Source: Betaproteobacteria bacterium Ga0077526 (GTDB lineage: Bacteria; Pseudomonadota; Gammaproteobacteria; Burkholderiales; Ga0077523). From it: a DNA stretch of 64,000 nucleotides. The translations under genes and the position numbers were made by a program. The stretch lies in NCBI GenBank assembly GCA_001464765.1, contig LNDV01000027.1:62001-126000 (forward strand). The letters are read 5' to 3'. The notes beneath the pieces were generated by a model, which searched no databases, was not told the origin of the DNA, and saw only the letters and a program-made list of their open reading frames with translations. Positions 32,962 to 44,587 of this stretch are shown piece after piece (position 1 is the stretch's first letter; each line of letters opens with the position of its first letter).

Positions 32962-34670
32962 GGCGATCCTCCCGAGCGGAGGTCTTGCGGACGCCCGGTA
33001 CCGCCGGCCAGGTTCGGAGGATGACGGTACAGGCGGTAGCGCTCCCGGTCGTCACCGGCGCGATGGCCTTCCCAGATGAGTTCCCACGGCGCAGAGGCCT
33101 TGCCTTCCGTGCGAGTGCCTTCGATCAGGAGGTAGTCGCAGTCCTGCGGGCGATACCCGCTTTCGACGCGCTTGGTCGACAGACTGCCGAAGTAATGGAG
33201 CAGGCCGCGCTGTGACTCCCCCAGCGAGAGACTGGCCACGCATCGATGATTCGCGGGCAGCTTCGCGGTGAGCGAGGCGATCATCGGCCGATAGGACTTG
33301 GCATTGTCCACCCAGCCCACCATGAGGAACATGATCGACGCCCAGAAGACCGTGGCACCCACGGCCCAGGTAACGAACGGGCGCTCTGCCGAACGCCGGA
33401 TGTTGAACAGCAGCAGCACCCACGCCGAGGTGAGGATGGCCGATACCAGAATGAGGACGACGCCCACGCGGGGCGTATAGCCCGGCTCCATGTTGGCCAT
33501 GTGACGCGCTACCCGGGCAGGCACGCCGAATTCCACCGCAATGAAGTAGAACCAAATGACCGCCAGGAAGAAGACGAAGAAGGCGATACCGAACCAGAAG
33601 AAGACGTTGATGGCCCCGCGCCGCAGTTCGGGGATGCCCTGGATGGCGAGCAGGCAGAGCGGGATGAGAAGTGGCAGTGCGAACCACTCGCGTTTGTCAT
33701 GCGCGATGCTGAGCACCAGAAGCGTTGCGAGGAACAGGACGAGCGGCATGGCGAGGCCGAGGCGTTCGGTGAAGGTCTTTCGACCGACCCAGACCGCCCA
33801 GGCGGCGAAGGGCAGCACCGGCCATGCAAACCACGGCAGCACCTTGAGGTAATAGACCGGGGAGCCGCGGCCTGCATCGGGCAACTGCGTCCAGAACCGC
33901 CCCATCTGATGCACGGAGAACCACTCCCGGAACAGCGCCGGATCGCGTACGTACAACCCTGTCGGCCAGATGACCACCCAGGGCAGGGCAACCACACCGC
34001 TCAGGATCGCGAAGCGCCGGTACTCCCGCGTGCGGCAGGACGGCATCACCAGGGGCAGGACGAGCAGCGTGAGCAGAAGGGGCAGCGCGGAGAACAGGCC
34101 CCGGGCCAGAAAAGCGATGCCGACACCGCACCCGAACGAGAGAGCCGCTGCGGCGAGCGTGGCGCGGTGGGTGACGAGGCCATACGCCGCCAGCGCAAAG
34201 CCCGCCAGTACGGCGTTGTCCGGAACCAGCAGGTGGGCCGGCTGCAGAATCCCCACGCACCCCAGGAGCAGGAGCGGCGCCAGCCAGCGGCGTTCGAACC
34301 CGATGACGCGGCCGACCGTGGTGGAGAGGAACCAGAGGGTGACCGCCCCGTACAGCAGATTGACCAGCCTGACGGCGTCGTGCTCCGGCAGGAACGGGAC
34401 GATCCTGCCCGTGGCGGCGGCGGTCCAGTGATAGAGGGGCGGATGGCGCAGGAACGGTTCGCCCGCCAGATTGGGAATCCACCATTGGCCCGACGACAGC
34501 ATCTCGTGCACCACACCGAAGACATAGGCTTCCTCGGGCTTCCAGGGGTCCCGGCCGAGGAGCCCCGGCACCATCCAGAGCAGGCAAAGGCCGCAGACGG
34601 CGAGCCCGCGATGCTGTTCCAGCCAGGACGCGAGACGTTCGAACCGGAGCTTGTCGGCGCCGAGGATCAT
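32958..34670 (-). CDS. GT39/ArnT-like membrane glycosyltransferase
   Basis: 570 aa with about eleven or twelve membrane spans. The first periplasmic loop has GRDPWKPEEAYVFGVVHEMLSSGQWWIPNLAGEPFLRHPPLYHW, with acidic EE in the position of the GT-C catalytic Asp/Glu pair and the PPLYHW turn seen in ArnT/PMT relatives. Such enzymes use polyprenyl-phosphate sugars to modify lipid A or proteins in the periplasm. The C-terminal soluble part is of about 100 residues. No Shine-Dalgarno is seen at 34670 (a C-run precedes it). It is translationally coupled to the acyl-CoA ligase gene by a 4-bp overlap, an unexpected pairing. Confidence 0.85.
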   Translation of the reverse strand: MILGADKLRFERLASWLEQHRGLAVCGLCLLWMVPGLLGRDPWKPEEAYVFGVVHEMLSSGQWWIPNLAGEPFLRHPPLYHWTAAATGRIVPFLPEHDAVRLVNLLYGAVTLWFLSTTVGRVIGFERRWLAPLLLLGCVGILQPAHLLVPDNAVLAGFALAAYGLVTHRATLAAAALSFGCGVGIAFLARGLFSALPLLLTLLVLPLVMPSCRTREYRRFAILSGVVALPWVVIWPTGLYVRDPALFREWFSVHQMGRFWTQLPDAGRGSPVYYLKVLPWFAWPVLPFAAWAVWVGRKTFTERLGLAMPLVLFLATLLVLSIAHDKREWFALPLLIPLCLLAIQGIPELRRGAINVFFWFGIAFFVFFLAVIWFYFIAVEFGVPARVARHMANMEPGYTPRVGVVLILVSAILTSAWVLLLFNIRRSAERPFVTWAVGATVFWASIMFLMVGWVDNAKSYRPMIASLTAKLPANHRCVASLSLGESQRGLLHYFGSLSTKRVESGYRPQDCDYLLIEGTRTEGKASAPWELIWEGHRAGDDRERYRLYRHPPNLAGGTGRPQDLRSGGSP

Positions 34671-34735
34671 GGGGGGGCGGGTTTGTCAGGAATGTCCGCG
34701 GGGAAGCCGAAAGGGTCCCGGGGAGGGTGAAAAAG

Positions 34736-34762
34736 AAAAAGGCAGCCCGCAGCTGCCTTTTT
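34736..34762 (-). terminator. Rho-independent terminator of rpmE2
   Basis: AAAAAGGCAGC (34736-34746) pairs perfectly with GCTGCCTTTTT (34752-34762) around CCGCA. On the minus strand the stem is followed by TTTTTCTTTTT. It lies about 50 bp after the rpmE2 stop and is one of the strongest terminators in the window. Confidence 0.92.
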
Positions 34763-34812
34763 CTGGGGCCCGGAACCCGTGTCCGGAAGCCTTGCCACTC
34801 GCGACGGCGCCG

Positions 34813-35079
34813 TTACTTGGCGACCTTCGGGCTGCGGCTGTACCGCTGACGGAACTTCTCGACGCGACCGGCGGTGTCCATGATCTTCTGCTTGCCCGTG
34901 TAGAACGGGTGGCTGGCCGACGAGATTTCCACGCGGATGACCGGGTACTCCTTGCCGTCTTCCCACTTCATCGTTTCCTTGTTGCGGGTCTCGATGGTGG
35001 AGCGGGTGAGGAACGTGAAGTTCGCACCGGGGTCGTGGAAAATCACTTCCTTGTAGTCGGGGTGGATGCCTTCTTTCAT
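34813..35079 (-). CDS. rpmE2: 50S ribosomal protein L31, type B
   Basis: 88 aa from the ATG at 35079 ([29 protein letters not shown]), with GAGGAA upstream. It lacks the CxxC zinc motif of the A-type L31 and has the [45 protein letters not shown] pattern of the zinc-independent (C-minus) type. In many bacteria this form replaces the zinc form under zinc limitation. Here no zinc-type copy is visible in the window, so it may be the only one. It has its own terminator and lies downstream of rho. Confidence 0.96.
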   Translation of the reverse strand: MKEGIHPDYKEVIFHDPGANFTFLTRSTIETRNKETMKWEDGKEYPVIRVEISSASHPFYTGKQKIMDTAGRVEKFRQRYSRSPKVAK

Positions 35080-35369
35080 TGCAACGTTCCTCGGGGAGAT
35101 GGGCTTCGGCCAGTGATTGCCGAGCATGCCGGAGGGCCTGCGGGGATGCCTTCACCGCCGGGACCGCCGGAAAAACCGCGAATTATCCTGAGAACGACCC
35201 TGTCGGGCAAGCCCTTTTTCGGGCTGACCCCGTTGGGGCGGGAAGCGCGGAGGGTGGACTTCGTTCGGTGCCCTAGCCCCTACGCATGCTGTCGAAAAAG
35301 TCCCGCGCGGACACGGCGGGGCAGAGCCCCTGGGGCGGGAAGCGCGGATGGCGGACTTCGTTCGGTGCC

Positions 35370-36792
<1,423 letters not shown>

Positions 36793-36803
<11 letters not shown>

Positions 36804-37122
36804 TGTCGATGAAGGCCTTGAGTTGGGATTTGGGAACCGCTCCGACCTTCTGGGCTTCGAGATTGCCGTTCTTGAAGATCTGGAGAGTGGGGATGCCCTT
36901 GATGCCGAACTTCCTGGGCGTGGCTTGGTTGTCGTCGATGTTCAGTTTCGCGACCTTGAGCTTGCCGGCGTATTCCTGAGCAAGTTCGTCGAGGGCGGGC
37001 GCGATGGTCTTGCACGGGCCGCACCACTCGGCCCAGAAGTCCACGAGCACAGGCGTATCGGCCTGCAGGACTTCGGAATCGAAACTGTCGTCGGTCACAT
37101 GAAGGATGTGTTCACTGCTCAT
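36793..37122 (-). CDS. trxA: Thioredoxin 1
   Basis: 109 aa with the active site [20 protein letters not shown] and the conserved [16 protein letters not shown] cis-Pro loop. It reduces cytoplasmic disulfides. It is followed by rho, a gene order widely conserved in proteobacteria, with an 11-bp overlap to the GTG start proposed for rho. It is divergent from fdxA across 230 bp. Confidence 0.98.
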
Positions 37123-37352
37123 CGGCGGAAATCTCGGGAACTTGAGGGAAACCGGCGCTCCGGACGGAGCGTTCGGGAGAGGATGACGAATGCTAGCCCA
37201 AATTCGAAGCCGTTGAAAAGGCGCATCGCGTTACAATCGCGCCCCTCACGTCAGCTCTATTCAGCCTGACACTGGCATGAGGCCGGAGAGTCTTGCAAGA
37301 AACGGACCTGTCCGGACTGGACCTTGGACGCTATCCTGGACGCTAAGAAACT

Positions 37353-37676
37353 ATGACCTACGTCGTGACCGAGAGCTGTATCAAGTGCAAATACACCGAC
37401 TGCGTGGATGTCTGCCCCGTCGACTGCTTTCGTGAAGGGCCCAACTTCCTCGTCATCGATCCCGACGAATGCATCGATTGTACGCTCTGCGTGGCGGAAT
37501 GTCCGGTCGAGGCCATTTATGCCGAGGACGACGTTCCCGCCGATCAGCGCGAGTTCATCGAACTGAACCGCGAACTCTCCAAGACCTGGGAGCCGATCAT
37601 CGAGAAGAAGGAAGGTTTTCCCGATGCCGACGACTGGAAGGACAAGAAGGGCAAGCGTCAGTACCTCGACAAGTGA
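37353..37676 (+). CDS. fdxA: 7Fe ferredoxin (FdxA type)
   Basis: 107 aa. The N-terminal half carries the cysteines for a 3Fe-4S plus a 4Fe-4S cluster: [20 protein letters not shown] and [16 protein letters not shown]. The C-terminal tail ([25 protein letters not shown]) is the long extension typical of the Azotobacter FdI/FdxA class in proteobacteria. A TACAAT box lies about 120 bp upstream, though no matching -35 is at proper distance. A GC hairpin follows the stop. Confidence 0.97.
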   Translation: MTYVVTESCIKCKYTDCVDVCPVDCFREGPNFLVIDPDECIDCTLCVAECPVEAIYAEDDVPADQREFIELNRELSKTWEPIIEKKEGFPDADDWKDKKGKRQYLDK

Positions 37677-37682
37677 GTGCGA

Positions 37683-37714
37683 CCGGCCGCAGCGCTCCCG
37701 GCTGCTGCGGCCGG
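37683..37714 (+). terminator. GC-rich hairpin after fdxA
   Basis: CCGGCCGCAGC (37683-37693) pairs with GCTGCGGCCGG (37704-37714) around a 10-nt loop immediately after the fdxA stop. There is no U-tract, so it may act as a weak terminator or transcript-stabilising stem. Confidence 0.55.
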
Positions 37715-37767
37715 CTCGCGGAAGCCCCCGCTTTCTCGACAGGGCGGCGCCAAGGTTCTGAGCGCCG

Positions 37768-40500
37768 GTGACGGTGCTTCCGCAGGGCCTCGAACGGCTC
37801 GAATTCCCCCCTGGCGACGCGCTTGCCGCGGTCGCTCAGGTGCTCGTCCGCCGGTATGGGCAGCACCTCCCGGATCTCTCGGCCGTCACGCTCATCGTGC
37901 CGTCTCTGCAGGCGGTTCCGGACATCGCCCGGGCCCTTTCGTACTCCTGCGGTGGCGCGCCGCTGCTTCTGCCGGACATCACGACGTTCTCCGGCCTTTC
38001 CCGCTCCCAGCCTCTTCCGCCCCCCGCTGTCTCGGATGTCCGCCGTGAACTGACGCTGTTCGATGCGCTGCGCCGGCAGAGCTTCCTGGAGCCCGGGTTG
38101 CTATGGCGAGCCGCCGGTGAACTGCGGCAACTCGCCGACGATCTCACTGCCTACCGATGCCGGCTCGCCGACACGCTCGACGCTTTCACGACGCAGATCG
38201 AGAAGGCCTACGGCCGCAGTTTCGGGATGCCGCTCGGCTTCGAGGCGCGCATCGTCCACGAGGCGTGGCGGCAACTTGCCGGCGAGAATGACGCCGGCTT
38301 TCGGCATCAGGCGGGGCTGGCCCACGCTGCGCGGCATGCGCAGGGGCCGCTCTGGGTCATCGGCTGCGGTCCGCTTCGACCGGTCGAGGCGGAGTGCCTG
38401 AGCGCCTGGAACGAACGGTTCCCCGTCGTCGTGGCGGAACCCGTTGCCGACGTGGCGGACGGCATCGCGGCGATGGTCGCTTCGGCGTTCGACGGGATGG
38501 CCGACCGACCGCTCGCGGCGCGGGCTCGCGACTTCGCCTCGCGATGCCCGGCCAGTCCGGCGTCGACGCGAATCGCGTTGTGCGGCGCGCCCACGCTCGA
38601 ATCCCACGCGGAGGCCGCAGAACTTCGCATCCGGGCCTGGCTCACAGAGGGCGTACGGCGGATTGCCGTCGTCTCGCTCGACCGGCTCGTGGCGCGCAGG
38701 CTGCGGGCGAGGCTCGAGCGCTCCGGTGTGCTGATGCAGGACGAAAGCGGCTGGGCATTGTCGACCGTGGCGGCTGCCACCGTCGTCGCGCGATGGCTGG
38801 ACTGCGTGGGCCGCCGCTTCCGTCATCGCGATCTCGTCGACCTGCTGACGTCGCCCGCGGTGTTTTCCGACTGGGACGAGGAACGCCGCAGGCGCTGCGC
38901 ATGGCGAGTGGAACAGATCCTTCGAGACGCCAACATCGCCGGCGGACTGGATACTCTGGCGAAGGTCGCCAGCCGCACCGAAGACGTGGCGGACGTGCTG
39001 GCGGCAGTGGATCGGCTTGCACTGGCCGCGAGGCCCCTGGAGGGGGCACGGACGAGCGCCGCCCAGTGGGTGATCCGGCTCATGGCATCGCTGCAAGCCC
39101 TCGGCATCGAACAGGCTCTCGACAGCGATATCGCCGGCCGGCAGGTGCTGGAGCACCTCCGCGGTCTGGGCCGCGACCTGTCGGACGACAACACCCGCCT
39201 GTCTCTGGCGGAGTGGCGCGAGTGGCTGGATGCCGGGTTCGAGGCGGCGCTGTTTCGCGATCGCGACATCCGGAGTCCCGTGGTGCTGACCCATCTCGGC
39301 GCCATGCGCATGCGGGAGTTCGATGCGGTTTTGCTGCTCGGCGCCGATGCGAAGAATCTGCCACCCTCCAGCGATGCCGGACTGTTCTTCAATGACGCCG
39401 TGCGCAGTGAACTGGGGCTGCCGACGGGCGGTGAAGCACGCGAACAAATGCGCAACGATCTCCTGCTGCTGCTGTGCGGATCGCCGCAGGTGTTCGTCAC
39501 GTGGCAGAGCCGCGAGGACGGCGAGACCGCGCCGCTGTCACCGTGGCTCGACGTGTTCGACGCCTTTCATCAGATGGCCTATGGCGAATCGCTGCGCGAT
39601 GACCGATGGGTCGCGCTTGCTGCGGCCGCAGGAATCCGCGTTCGCGAGCCTTCGCCGCTGCCTCCCGTTTCTCTCATGCCCGGCCCGGCGGTCGGCACCA
39701 CGCTGCCCGATCGCGTCTCAGTCAGTGCCTATCGGGCGATCATCACATGCCCCTACCAGTTTTTCGCGCGGCACGTGCTCGCGCTGCGCACACTGGACGA
39801 GGTCGAGGAAGCCCTCGACAAGCGCGACTTCGGAGAACTGCTCCATCGCGCGCTGCTTCAGTTCCATCGTCGCGTTCCGCGCGTGAGCGACGTCGATCCC
39901 GGCGAGGCGGAGCGGGAACTGCTTCGCGCCACCGACGACGTCTTCGAGGTCGAATCGGAGCGCGACCCGCTTGCGCACGCGTGGGCAATCCGATGGCGCC
40001 GGAGGATTCCCTCGTACCTCGTCTGGCAGCGGTTGCGGGAGGCCGAAGGCTGGCTCTGGTCCGAAGGTGAGGTGCCGGCGGAGACGGTGATCGTCCTCGA
40101 TGACGGCACGCACCTGATCCTTCACGGGCGTCTCGATCGCGTGGACCGCCTGCGCGTCCCGGATGACGGCGACGTGTTCTCGGTGCTCGACTACAAGGCG
40201 CAGAGAAAGGGCGACCTCGACAAGCTGTTGTCGCAGCGGGATGACGTGCAGCTTTCCTGCTATGCCCTGCTTCGCGAGGATGTCGAGCAGTTCGGATTCG
40301 TCGCGATCGACGACGAGGTGACCCTCGTCGAGCCGGCGCGCGCGCCCGCTGCCGCTGCCGAAGCCGAGCGCGAGAGAATCGCATCGGTCTTCAGCGCCGT
40401 TCGCGCTGGCGCCCCCCTTGTCGCCATCGGCGACACCGTCGCGTGCACCTACTGCGAGATGGGCGGCCTGTGTCGCCGTCAGCATTGGGAGGGCGCGTGA
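37768..40500 (+). CDS. addB: AddB-like PD-(D/E)XK exonuclease subunit with Fe-S cluster
   Basis: 910 aa, GTG start. The C-terminal nuclease carries HGRLDRVDRL and VLDYKAQ, the D...DxK metal site near residues 790-815. Four cysteines typical of the AddB/RecB-like iron-sulfur staple are present: one in ITCPYQFFARH (~665) and three at the end (C893, C896, C902 in ACTYCEMGGLC). The N-terminal part resembles an inactivated helicase fold (VTLIVPSLQ without a proper P-loop). With the next gene it should form a helicase-nuclease that processes double-strand breaks for RecA. Its stop overlaps the next GTG start. Confidence 0.9.
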   Translation: MTVLPQGLERLEFPPGDALAAVAQVLVRRYGQHLPDLSAVTLIVPSLQAVPDIARALSYSCGGAPLLLPDITTFSGLSRSQPLPPPAVSDVRRELTLFDALRRQSFLEPGLLWRAAGELRQLADDLTAYRCRLADTLDAFTTQIEKAYGRSFGMPLGFEARIVHEAWRQLAGENDAGFRHQAGLAHAARHAQGPLWVIGCGPLRPVEAECLSAWNERFPVVVAEPVADVADGIAAMVASAFDGMADRPLAARARDFASRCPASPASTRIALCGAPTLESHAEAAELRIRAWLTEGVRRIAVVSLDRLVARRLRARLERSGVLMQDESGWALSTVAAATVVARWLDCVGRRFRHRDLVDLLTSPAVFSDWDEERRRRCAWRVEQILRDANIAGGLDTLAKVASRTEDVADVLAAVDRLALAARPLEGARTSAAQWVIRLMASLQALGIEQALDSDIAGRQVLEHLRGLGRDLSDDNTRLSLAEWREWLDAGFEAALFRDRDIRSPVVLTHLGAMRMREFDAVLLLGADAKNLPPSSDAGLFFNDAVRSELGLPTGGEAREQMRNDLLLLLCGSPQVFVTWQSREDGETAPLSPWLDVFDAFHQMAYGESLRDDRWVALAAAAGIRVREPSPLPPVSLMPGPAVGTTLPDRVSVSAYRAIITCPYQFFARHVLALRTLDEVEEALDKRDFGELLHRALLQFHRRVPRVSDVDPGEAERELLRATDDVFEVESERDPLAHAWAIRWRRRIPSYLVWQRLREAEGWLWSEGEVPAETVIVLDDGTHLILHGRLDRVDRLRVPDDGDVFSVLDYKAQRKGDLDKLLSQRDDVQLSCYALLREDVEQFGFVAIDDEVTLVEPARAPAAAAEAERERIASVFSAVRAGAPLVAIGDTVACTYCEMGGLCRRQHWEGA

Positions 40501-43500
40501 ACGACCCGCATGTGCGCGCTTCCCTCGATCCGACGAAGACGGTCGTGGTGCGCGCGTGTGCCGGGTCGGGCAAGACCTGGCTGCTCGTCTCGCGCATCGT
40601 CCGGCTGCTGCTCGACGGTGCGGAGCCATCGTCCATCCTGGCGCTGACGTTCACGCGCAAGGCGTCGCTGGAGATGACCGTGCGGTTGCAGCAGTGGCTT
40701 CGCGAATTCGCCGGCGCGGACGACGGCAGGCTGCGGCAGATGCTTCGCGAACGGCACGCGCCGGAATCGCTCCTCGATGCGTACGCAGAGCGTGCCAGGA
40801 CGCTGTTCGAGCGTTCCAGCGGGACCGAGAGCGGCGTCACGATCGATACCTTTCACGGCTGGTTCCTGCAGGTGCTCCGACGGGCGCCGATCGATGCGGC
40901 GACGGGAGCGATCACCCTGCTGGACCGGGAGAGTCCGCGCTTCGACGAAGCGTGGCGGGAGTGGACACGGCTCGCGGGCCGCGGCGGCGATCCGGTCCTG
41001 GAGGCCTCGCTGCGTTTGCTCGTCGAACGCTACGATCTCCCGAGCACGCGGAACCTGCTCGAGGCATTCATGGACGAGCGGGCGCAATGGTGGGCCATGG
41101 CGGAAGGTCGCGCCGACCCCGTTGCCCATGCGCTCGATGTCCTCCGCGAGGGGCTCCGGACAAATCTCGACGACGATCCGCTCACCCTCGTGCACGACGG
41201 ATCGGACTGGTTGTCCGGGCTCGGGGAGTTTGCCGACATCCTGGCATCTCTCGGTCTGAAGAAGTTCGACGACCGTATCGCCGCTGCGCGAAATGCGCTG
41301 GCAACCGACGATATCGAAGCGCGGTTCGAGACCGCCCGGTCGGCGTTGTTTACCCAGTCCGGAACGCCGATCTCACTGGAACCGCAGGCGAAGCGCATCC
41401 GGGATCTCGGTGCGCCGGGCCAGCGCCTGCTGCAACTTCACGAGCGCCTGCCGGCGCAGTATCGGGACGCCTGGGAGCATCGCTGCGAACAGATCTGGCT
41501 CCGGACGAACGAAGCGGTGTTCCGCTGCGGGGCGGCGCTGCTCGATCAGTATCAGCGGGTGAAGGAGCGGCGCAGCGCCATGGATTTCACCGACATCGAG
41601 TGGCGCGCGCGTCAGTTGCTGTCGCGATCCGATTCCGCGGCCTTTCTGCTGCACCGGATGGATTCGCGCTATCGGCACCTGCTGGTCGACGAGTTTCAGG
41701 ATACCAATCCGCTCCAATGGCAGTCGCTGCTCGCCTGGCTCGACGCCTCGCGGGATGCCGGGCGCTTGCCGACGCTGTTCGTCGTGGGCGATCCGAAGCA
41801 GTCCGTCTATCGTTTCCGGCGCGCGGACTCGCGGCTGTTCGACCGTGCGGCCGAGTACCTGCGGGAGCATCTGCATGCGGAGATTCACGGCGTCGACACG
41901 TCCTGGCGCTGCGCGCCCGCGGTGCTGGAAGCCGTCAATGTCGTGTTCGGTGCGGCGGCAGCCGAGTTCCCGGGTTTCGAAAGGCACGAGGCCGTGCAGA
42001 CCGATCTGCCGGGGTATGTTCGGATGCTCCCGCTGGCGCCCCGTCCTGCAGGAACGCAGAGCGCATCGGGTGCGGACCAGCCGCTGCGGGATCCCCTCAC
42101 CGAACCCATCGGCGAAGACGAGGAACGCGCCCGTGCGGCCGAGGCCTCGGCAGTGGCCCGTGAGATCGCTTCGATCGTCGGCAAGTGGATCCTCCGCGAC
42201 GGAGCCCGCTCCCGCCGCGCGCAGTTCCGCGATGTGATGGTGCTCACGCGCAAGCGTCGCCACGTGGTCGCCTTCGAGGAAGCCTTTCGCGCGGCAGGCA
42301 TCCCTTACGTCACCACCCGCAAGGGCGGACTGCTGGACCGCCTGGAAGTGCTGGACATGGAGGCGCTGCTGCGTTTCCTGGTTACCCCGTTCTCAGACCT
42401 CGATCTCGCGCACGTGCTGCGCTCGCCGCTCTTCTCGGCCACGGATGACGATCTGATCCGCATCGCGCAGTTCGATGCGCCCACCTGGTGGGAGCGACTC
42501 GCGCGGCTTTGCGAGCGCGACCGCTGTCCGGCGAGCCTGCAGCGCGCCCATGCGCTGCTCGACGAATGGCGGAATGCTTCGACACACCTGCCGGTTCACG
42601 ATCTGCTGGACCGCATCTACTTCTCCGGCGAGGTGCTGGAGCGCTACGACGCCGCGGTCGCGCCGATTTTGCGCGAGGGCGCGCGGGCGAATCTGCTGGC
42701 GCTGGTCGAACTCGCGCTTTCGCTCGATGCCGGACGCTATCCGAGCCTGCAGCGGTTCCTCGATGCGCTGACCGAGATGCGCGACGGGGCGACGCAGGAG
42801 GCGCCCGACGAAGGGGCTGTCGGCACGGGAGAGGATGCCGTGCGGATCCTGACCGTCCACGGCGCGAAGGGCCTGGAGGCGCCGATCGTGTTCATTGTCG
42901 ACGCCAACGGCATGGACAGGACGGACAGCTTCGAAGTGCTCGTCGACTGGCCGCCCGCTTCCGAAACGCCGGTATGGTTCGGCGTGCGCACGCGCAAGGC
43001 GGATGACCCTGCGGTGCTCGACGGGCGACGCACCGAAGAGCGGCAGGCCGCAGCGAGAGAAGAACTGAACGCCCTCTATGTGGCGATGACCCGCGCGAAA
43101 CAGGTGTTGTTCGTCAGCGGGAGCGAGCGCGCGCAGCGAGCCGCCTCGCCTACCTGGTACGAGAGACTTGCAGGCGTCCTGCCCGAGTCGATCGGAAGCA
43201 GTCTCGAGAGCGAATCCGACACCGTGTCGGCCGCGCCGCCGTCCCCACCGGTGGAAGTGGACCCGCGCTGGCAGGAGCCGTTCGCGGCGGGGACCCGGGG
43301 CAATGCCGACACGACGGCCGCGACGGACCGGGGCGAGCGGATCCACTGGCTGCTCGAACACCTCACGCCCCCCGACGCGATAGACGACGAGTCGTTGCTG
43401 CAGCGCCTGGCCGGAACGGACGACGGCACCTTCCGCGACGATCTGCGCGCAGCGCGGACGATTCTCGCGTCCCCGGCGCTCGAGCTGTTCATTGATCCCG

Positions 43501-43799
43501 CGCAATACGACTGGGCACGCAATGAAGTCTCCTTCGTCTCGCACGAGGGGGAACTGCGACGCATGGACCGCGTGGTGAAGATCGGTACGGATGTGTGGGT
43601 GCTCGACTACAAGACCGGAGAGCGTTCGGAGGGCACCGCGTTGCCGGCCGCCGCCGAACCGCATCTGCCGCAGATGCAGGCATACGCGCGCGCGGCGACG
43701 GCGCTGTTTCCCGGGTTGCGCGTACGCGCCGCCCTCGTGTTCGCTGGCGGCGCGCTGTACGAGGTTCCGGCGCAGGCGCTCGGAGAGGCTGTGCCGTGA
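40497..43799 (+). CDS. addA: AddA-like UvrD-family helicase-nuclease
   Basis: 1100 aa from the GTG at 40497, preceded by GGGAGG and overlapping the addB stop. Walker A ACAGSGKTWLL (K26), motif Ia TFTRKASLEM, Walker B LLVDEFQDTNPLQW, GDPKQSVYRFRRAD, and helicase motifs V/VI RILTVHGAKGLEAPIVF and LNALYVAMTRAKQVLFVSG. The C-terminal RecB-type nuclease has RMDRVVKIGTDVWVLDYKTGE. It unwinds and resects DNA ends with AddB. It is followed, with overlapping stops and starts, by two small membrane protein genes, making a four-gene transcription unit. Confidence 0.95.
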   Translation: MNDPHVRASLDPTKTVVVRACAGSGKTWLLVSRIVRLLLDGAEPSSILALTFTRKASLEMTVRLQQWLREFAGADDGRLRQMLRERHAPESLLDAYAERARTLFERSSGTESGVTIDTFHGWFLQVLRRAPIDAATGAITLLDRESPRFDEAWREWTRLAGRGGDPVLEASLRLLVERYDLPSTRNLLEAFMDERAQWWAMAEGRADPVAHALDVLREGLRTNLDDDPLTLVHDGSDWLSGLGEFADILASLGLKKFDDRIAAARNALATDDIEARFETARSALFTQSGTPISLEPQAKRIRDLGAPGQRLLQLHERLPAQYRDAWEHRCEQIWLRTNEAVFRCGAALLDQYQRVKERRSAMDFTDIEWRARQLLSRSDSAAFLLHRMDSRYRHLLVDEFQDTNPLQWQSLLAWLDASRDAGRLPTLFVVGDPKQSVYRFRRADSRLFDRAAEYLREHLHAEIHGVDTSWRCAPAVLEAVNVVFGAAAAEFPGFERHEAVQTDLPGYVRMLPLAPRPAGTQSASGADQPLRDPLTEPIGEDEERARAAEASAVAREIASIVGKWILRDGARSRRAQFRDVMVLTRKRRHVVAFEEAFRAAGIPYVTTRKGGLLDRLEVLDMEALLRFLVTPFSDLDLAHVLRSPLFSATDDDLIRIAQFDAPTWWERLARLCERDRCPASLQRAHALLDEWRNASTHLPVHDLLDRIYFSGEVLERYDAAVAPILREGARANLLALVELALSLDAGRYPSLQRFLDALTEMRDGATQEAPDEGAVGTGEDAVRILTVHGAKGLEAPIVFIVDANGMDRTDSFEVLVDWPPASETPVWFGVRTRKADDPAVLDGRRTEERQAAAREELNALYVAMTRAKQVLFVSGSERAQRAASPTWYERLAGVLPESIGSSLESESDTVSAAPPSPPVEVDPRWQEPFAAGTRGNADTTAATDRGERIHWLLEHLTPPDAIDDESLLQRLAGTDDGTFRDDLRAARTILASPALELFIDPAQYDWARNEVSFVSHEGELRRMDRVVKIGTDVWVLDYKTGERSEGTALPAAAEPHLPQMQAYARAATALFPGLRVRAALVFAGGALYEVPAQALGEAVP

Positions 43800-44587
43800 A
43801 CCCTGCGAGCCAGGAACCCGCGCGCGGCGAAGTACCTGCGGTCCGGCAGGTCGAGTGGCATCGCCCACTGCGCTGGCTCGCGGCGGGATGGCGCGACTTC
43901 CTGGCGCTCGGATTTCCGAGTGCGATGCACGGCCTCATGACGGCCATTGGCGGCCTGATGATCGTCGCCGTCACCCTGCTGTACTGGCCGCTGATGCCGG
44001 GGGCGGTTTCGGGGTTCGTCCTGGTCGGCCCGATTCTCGCGACGGGCCTCTATGAACTGAGTCGGGTACACGCGGCCGGGCGGGAGACGCGTCTGCTCGA
44101 CGTGCTGGGAGCCTGGCGTCGAGGCACCCGACCGCTGGTGTGGCTCGGTATCCTGCTGCTGCTTGCAGCGACCGCCTGGGTCGTCGCCTCCACGGCGCTC
44201 TTCGCGTGGTTCGTGCGCGCCGACGTGTATTCCCCCATGACTTTCCTGCGCTATGCGCTGGTCGGTCAGGGCAATGGGCTGTTTCTGATGTGGTTGCTTC
44301 TCGGCGGCCTCGGAGCGTCCCTGGTGTTCGCGGTCACGGCGGTGTCCCCGCCGCTGCTGCTGGAACGCGACATGGACCTGCGCACCGCCATCCTTGCCAG
44401 CGTGCGGGCCGTCGGCGACAACCCGGTGGCGATGGGATTCTGGGCGACGCTCATCATGCTGGCCGCCGCCCTGTCGATCGCACTCGGTTTCCTCGGATTC
44501 GTCGTCAGCGTGCCAGTGATCGGTCACGCGACATGGCATGCCTGCCGGGATCTGGTGGACGCGGACCGCTGGCCGGCGAGGCGATGA
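43796..44587 (+). CDS. DUF2189 family integral membrane protein
   Basis: 263 aa from a GTG that overlaps the addA stop (GTGA). It has six membrane spans starting near residue 40. The family hallmark is RPLRWLAAGWRDFLAL...VSGFVLVGPILATGLYELSR. The last part resembles GHATWHACRDLV with His residues close to the end. DUF2189 proteins have no established function and are often near respiratory or cytochrome oxidase genes. Coupling to addA is by overlap only. Confidence 0.85.
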   Translation: MNPASQEPARGEVPAVRQVEWHRPLRWLAAGWRDFLALGFPSAMHGLMTAIGGLMIVAVTLLYWPLMPGAVSGFVLVGPILATGLYELSRVHAAGRETRLLDVLGAWRRGTRPLVWLGILLLLAATAWVVASTALFAWFVRADVYSPMTFLRYALVGQGNGLFLMWLLLGGLGASLVFAVTAVSPPLLLERDMDLRTAILASVRAVGDNPVAMGFWATLIMLAAALSIALGFLGFVVSVPVIGHATWHACRDLVDADRWPARR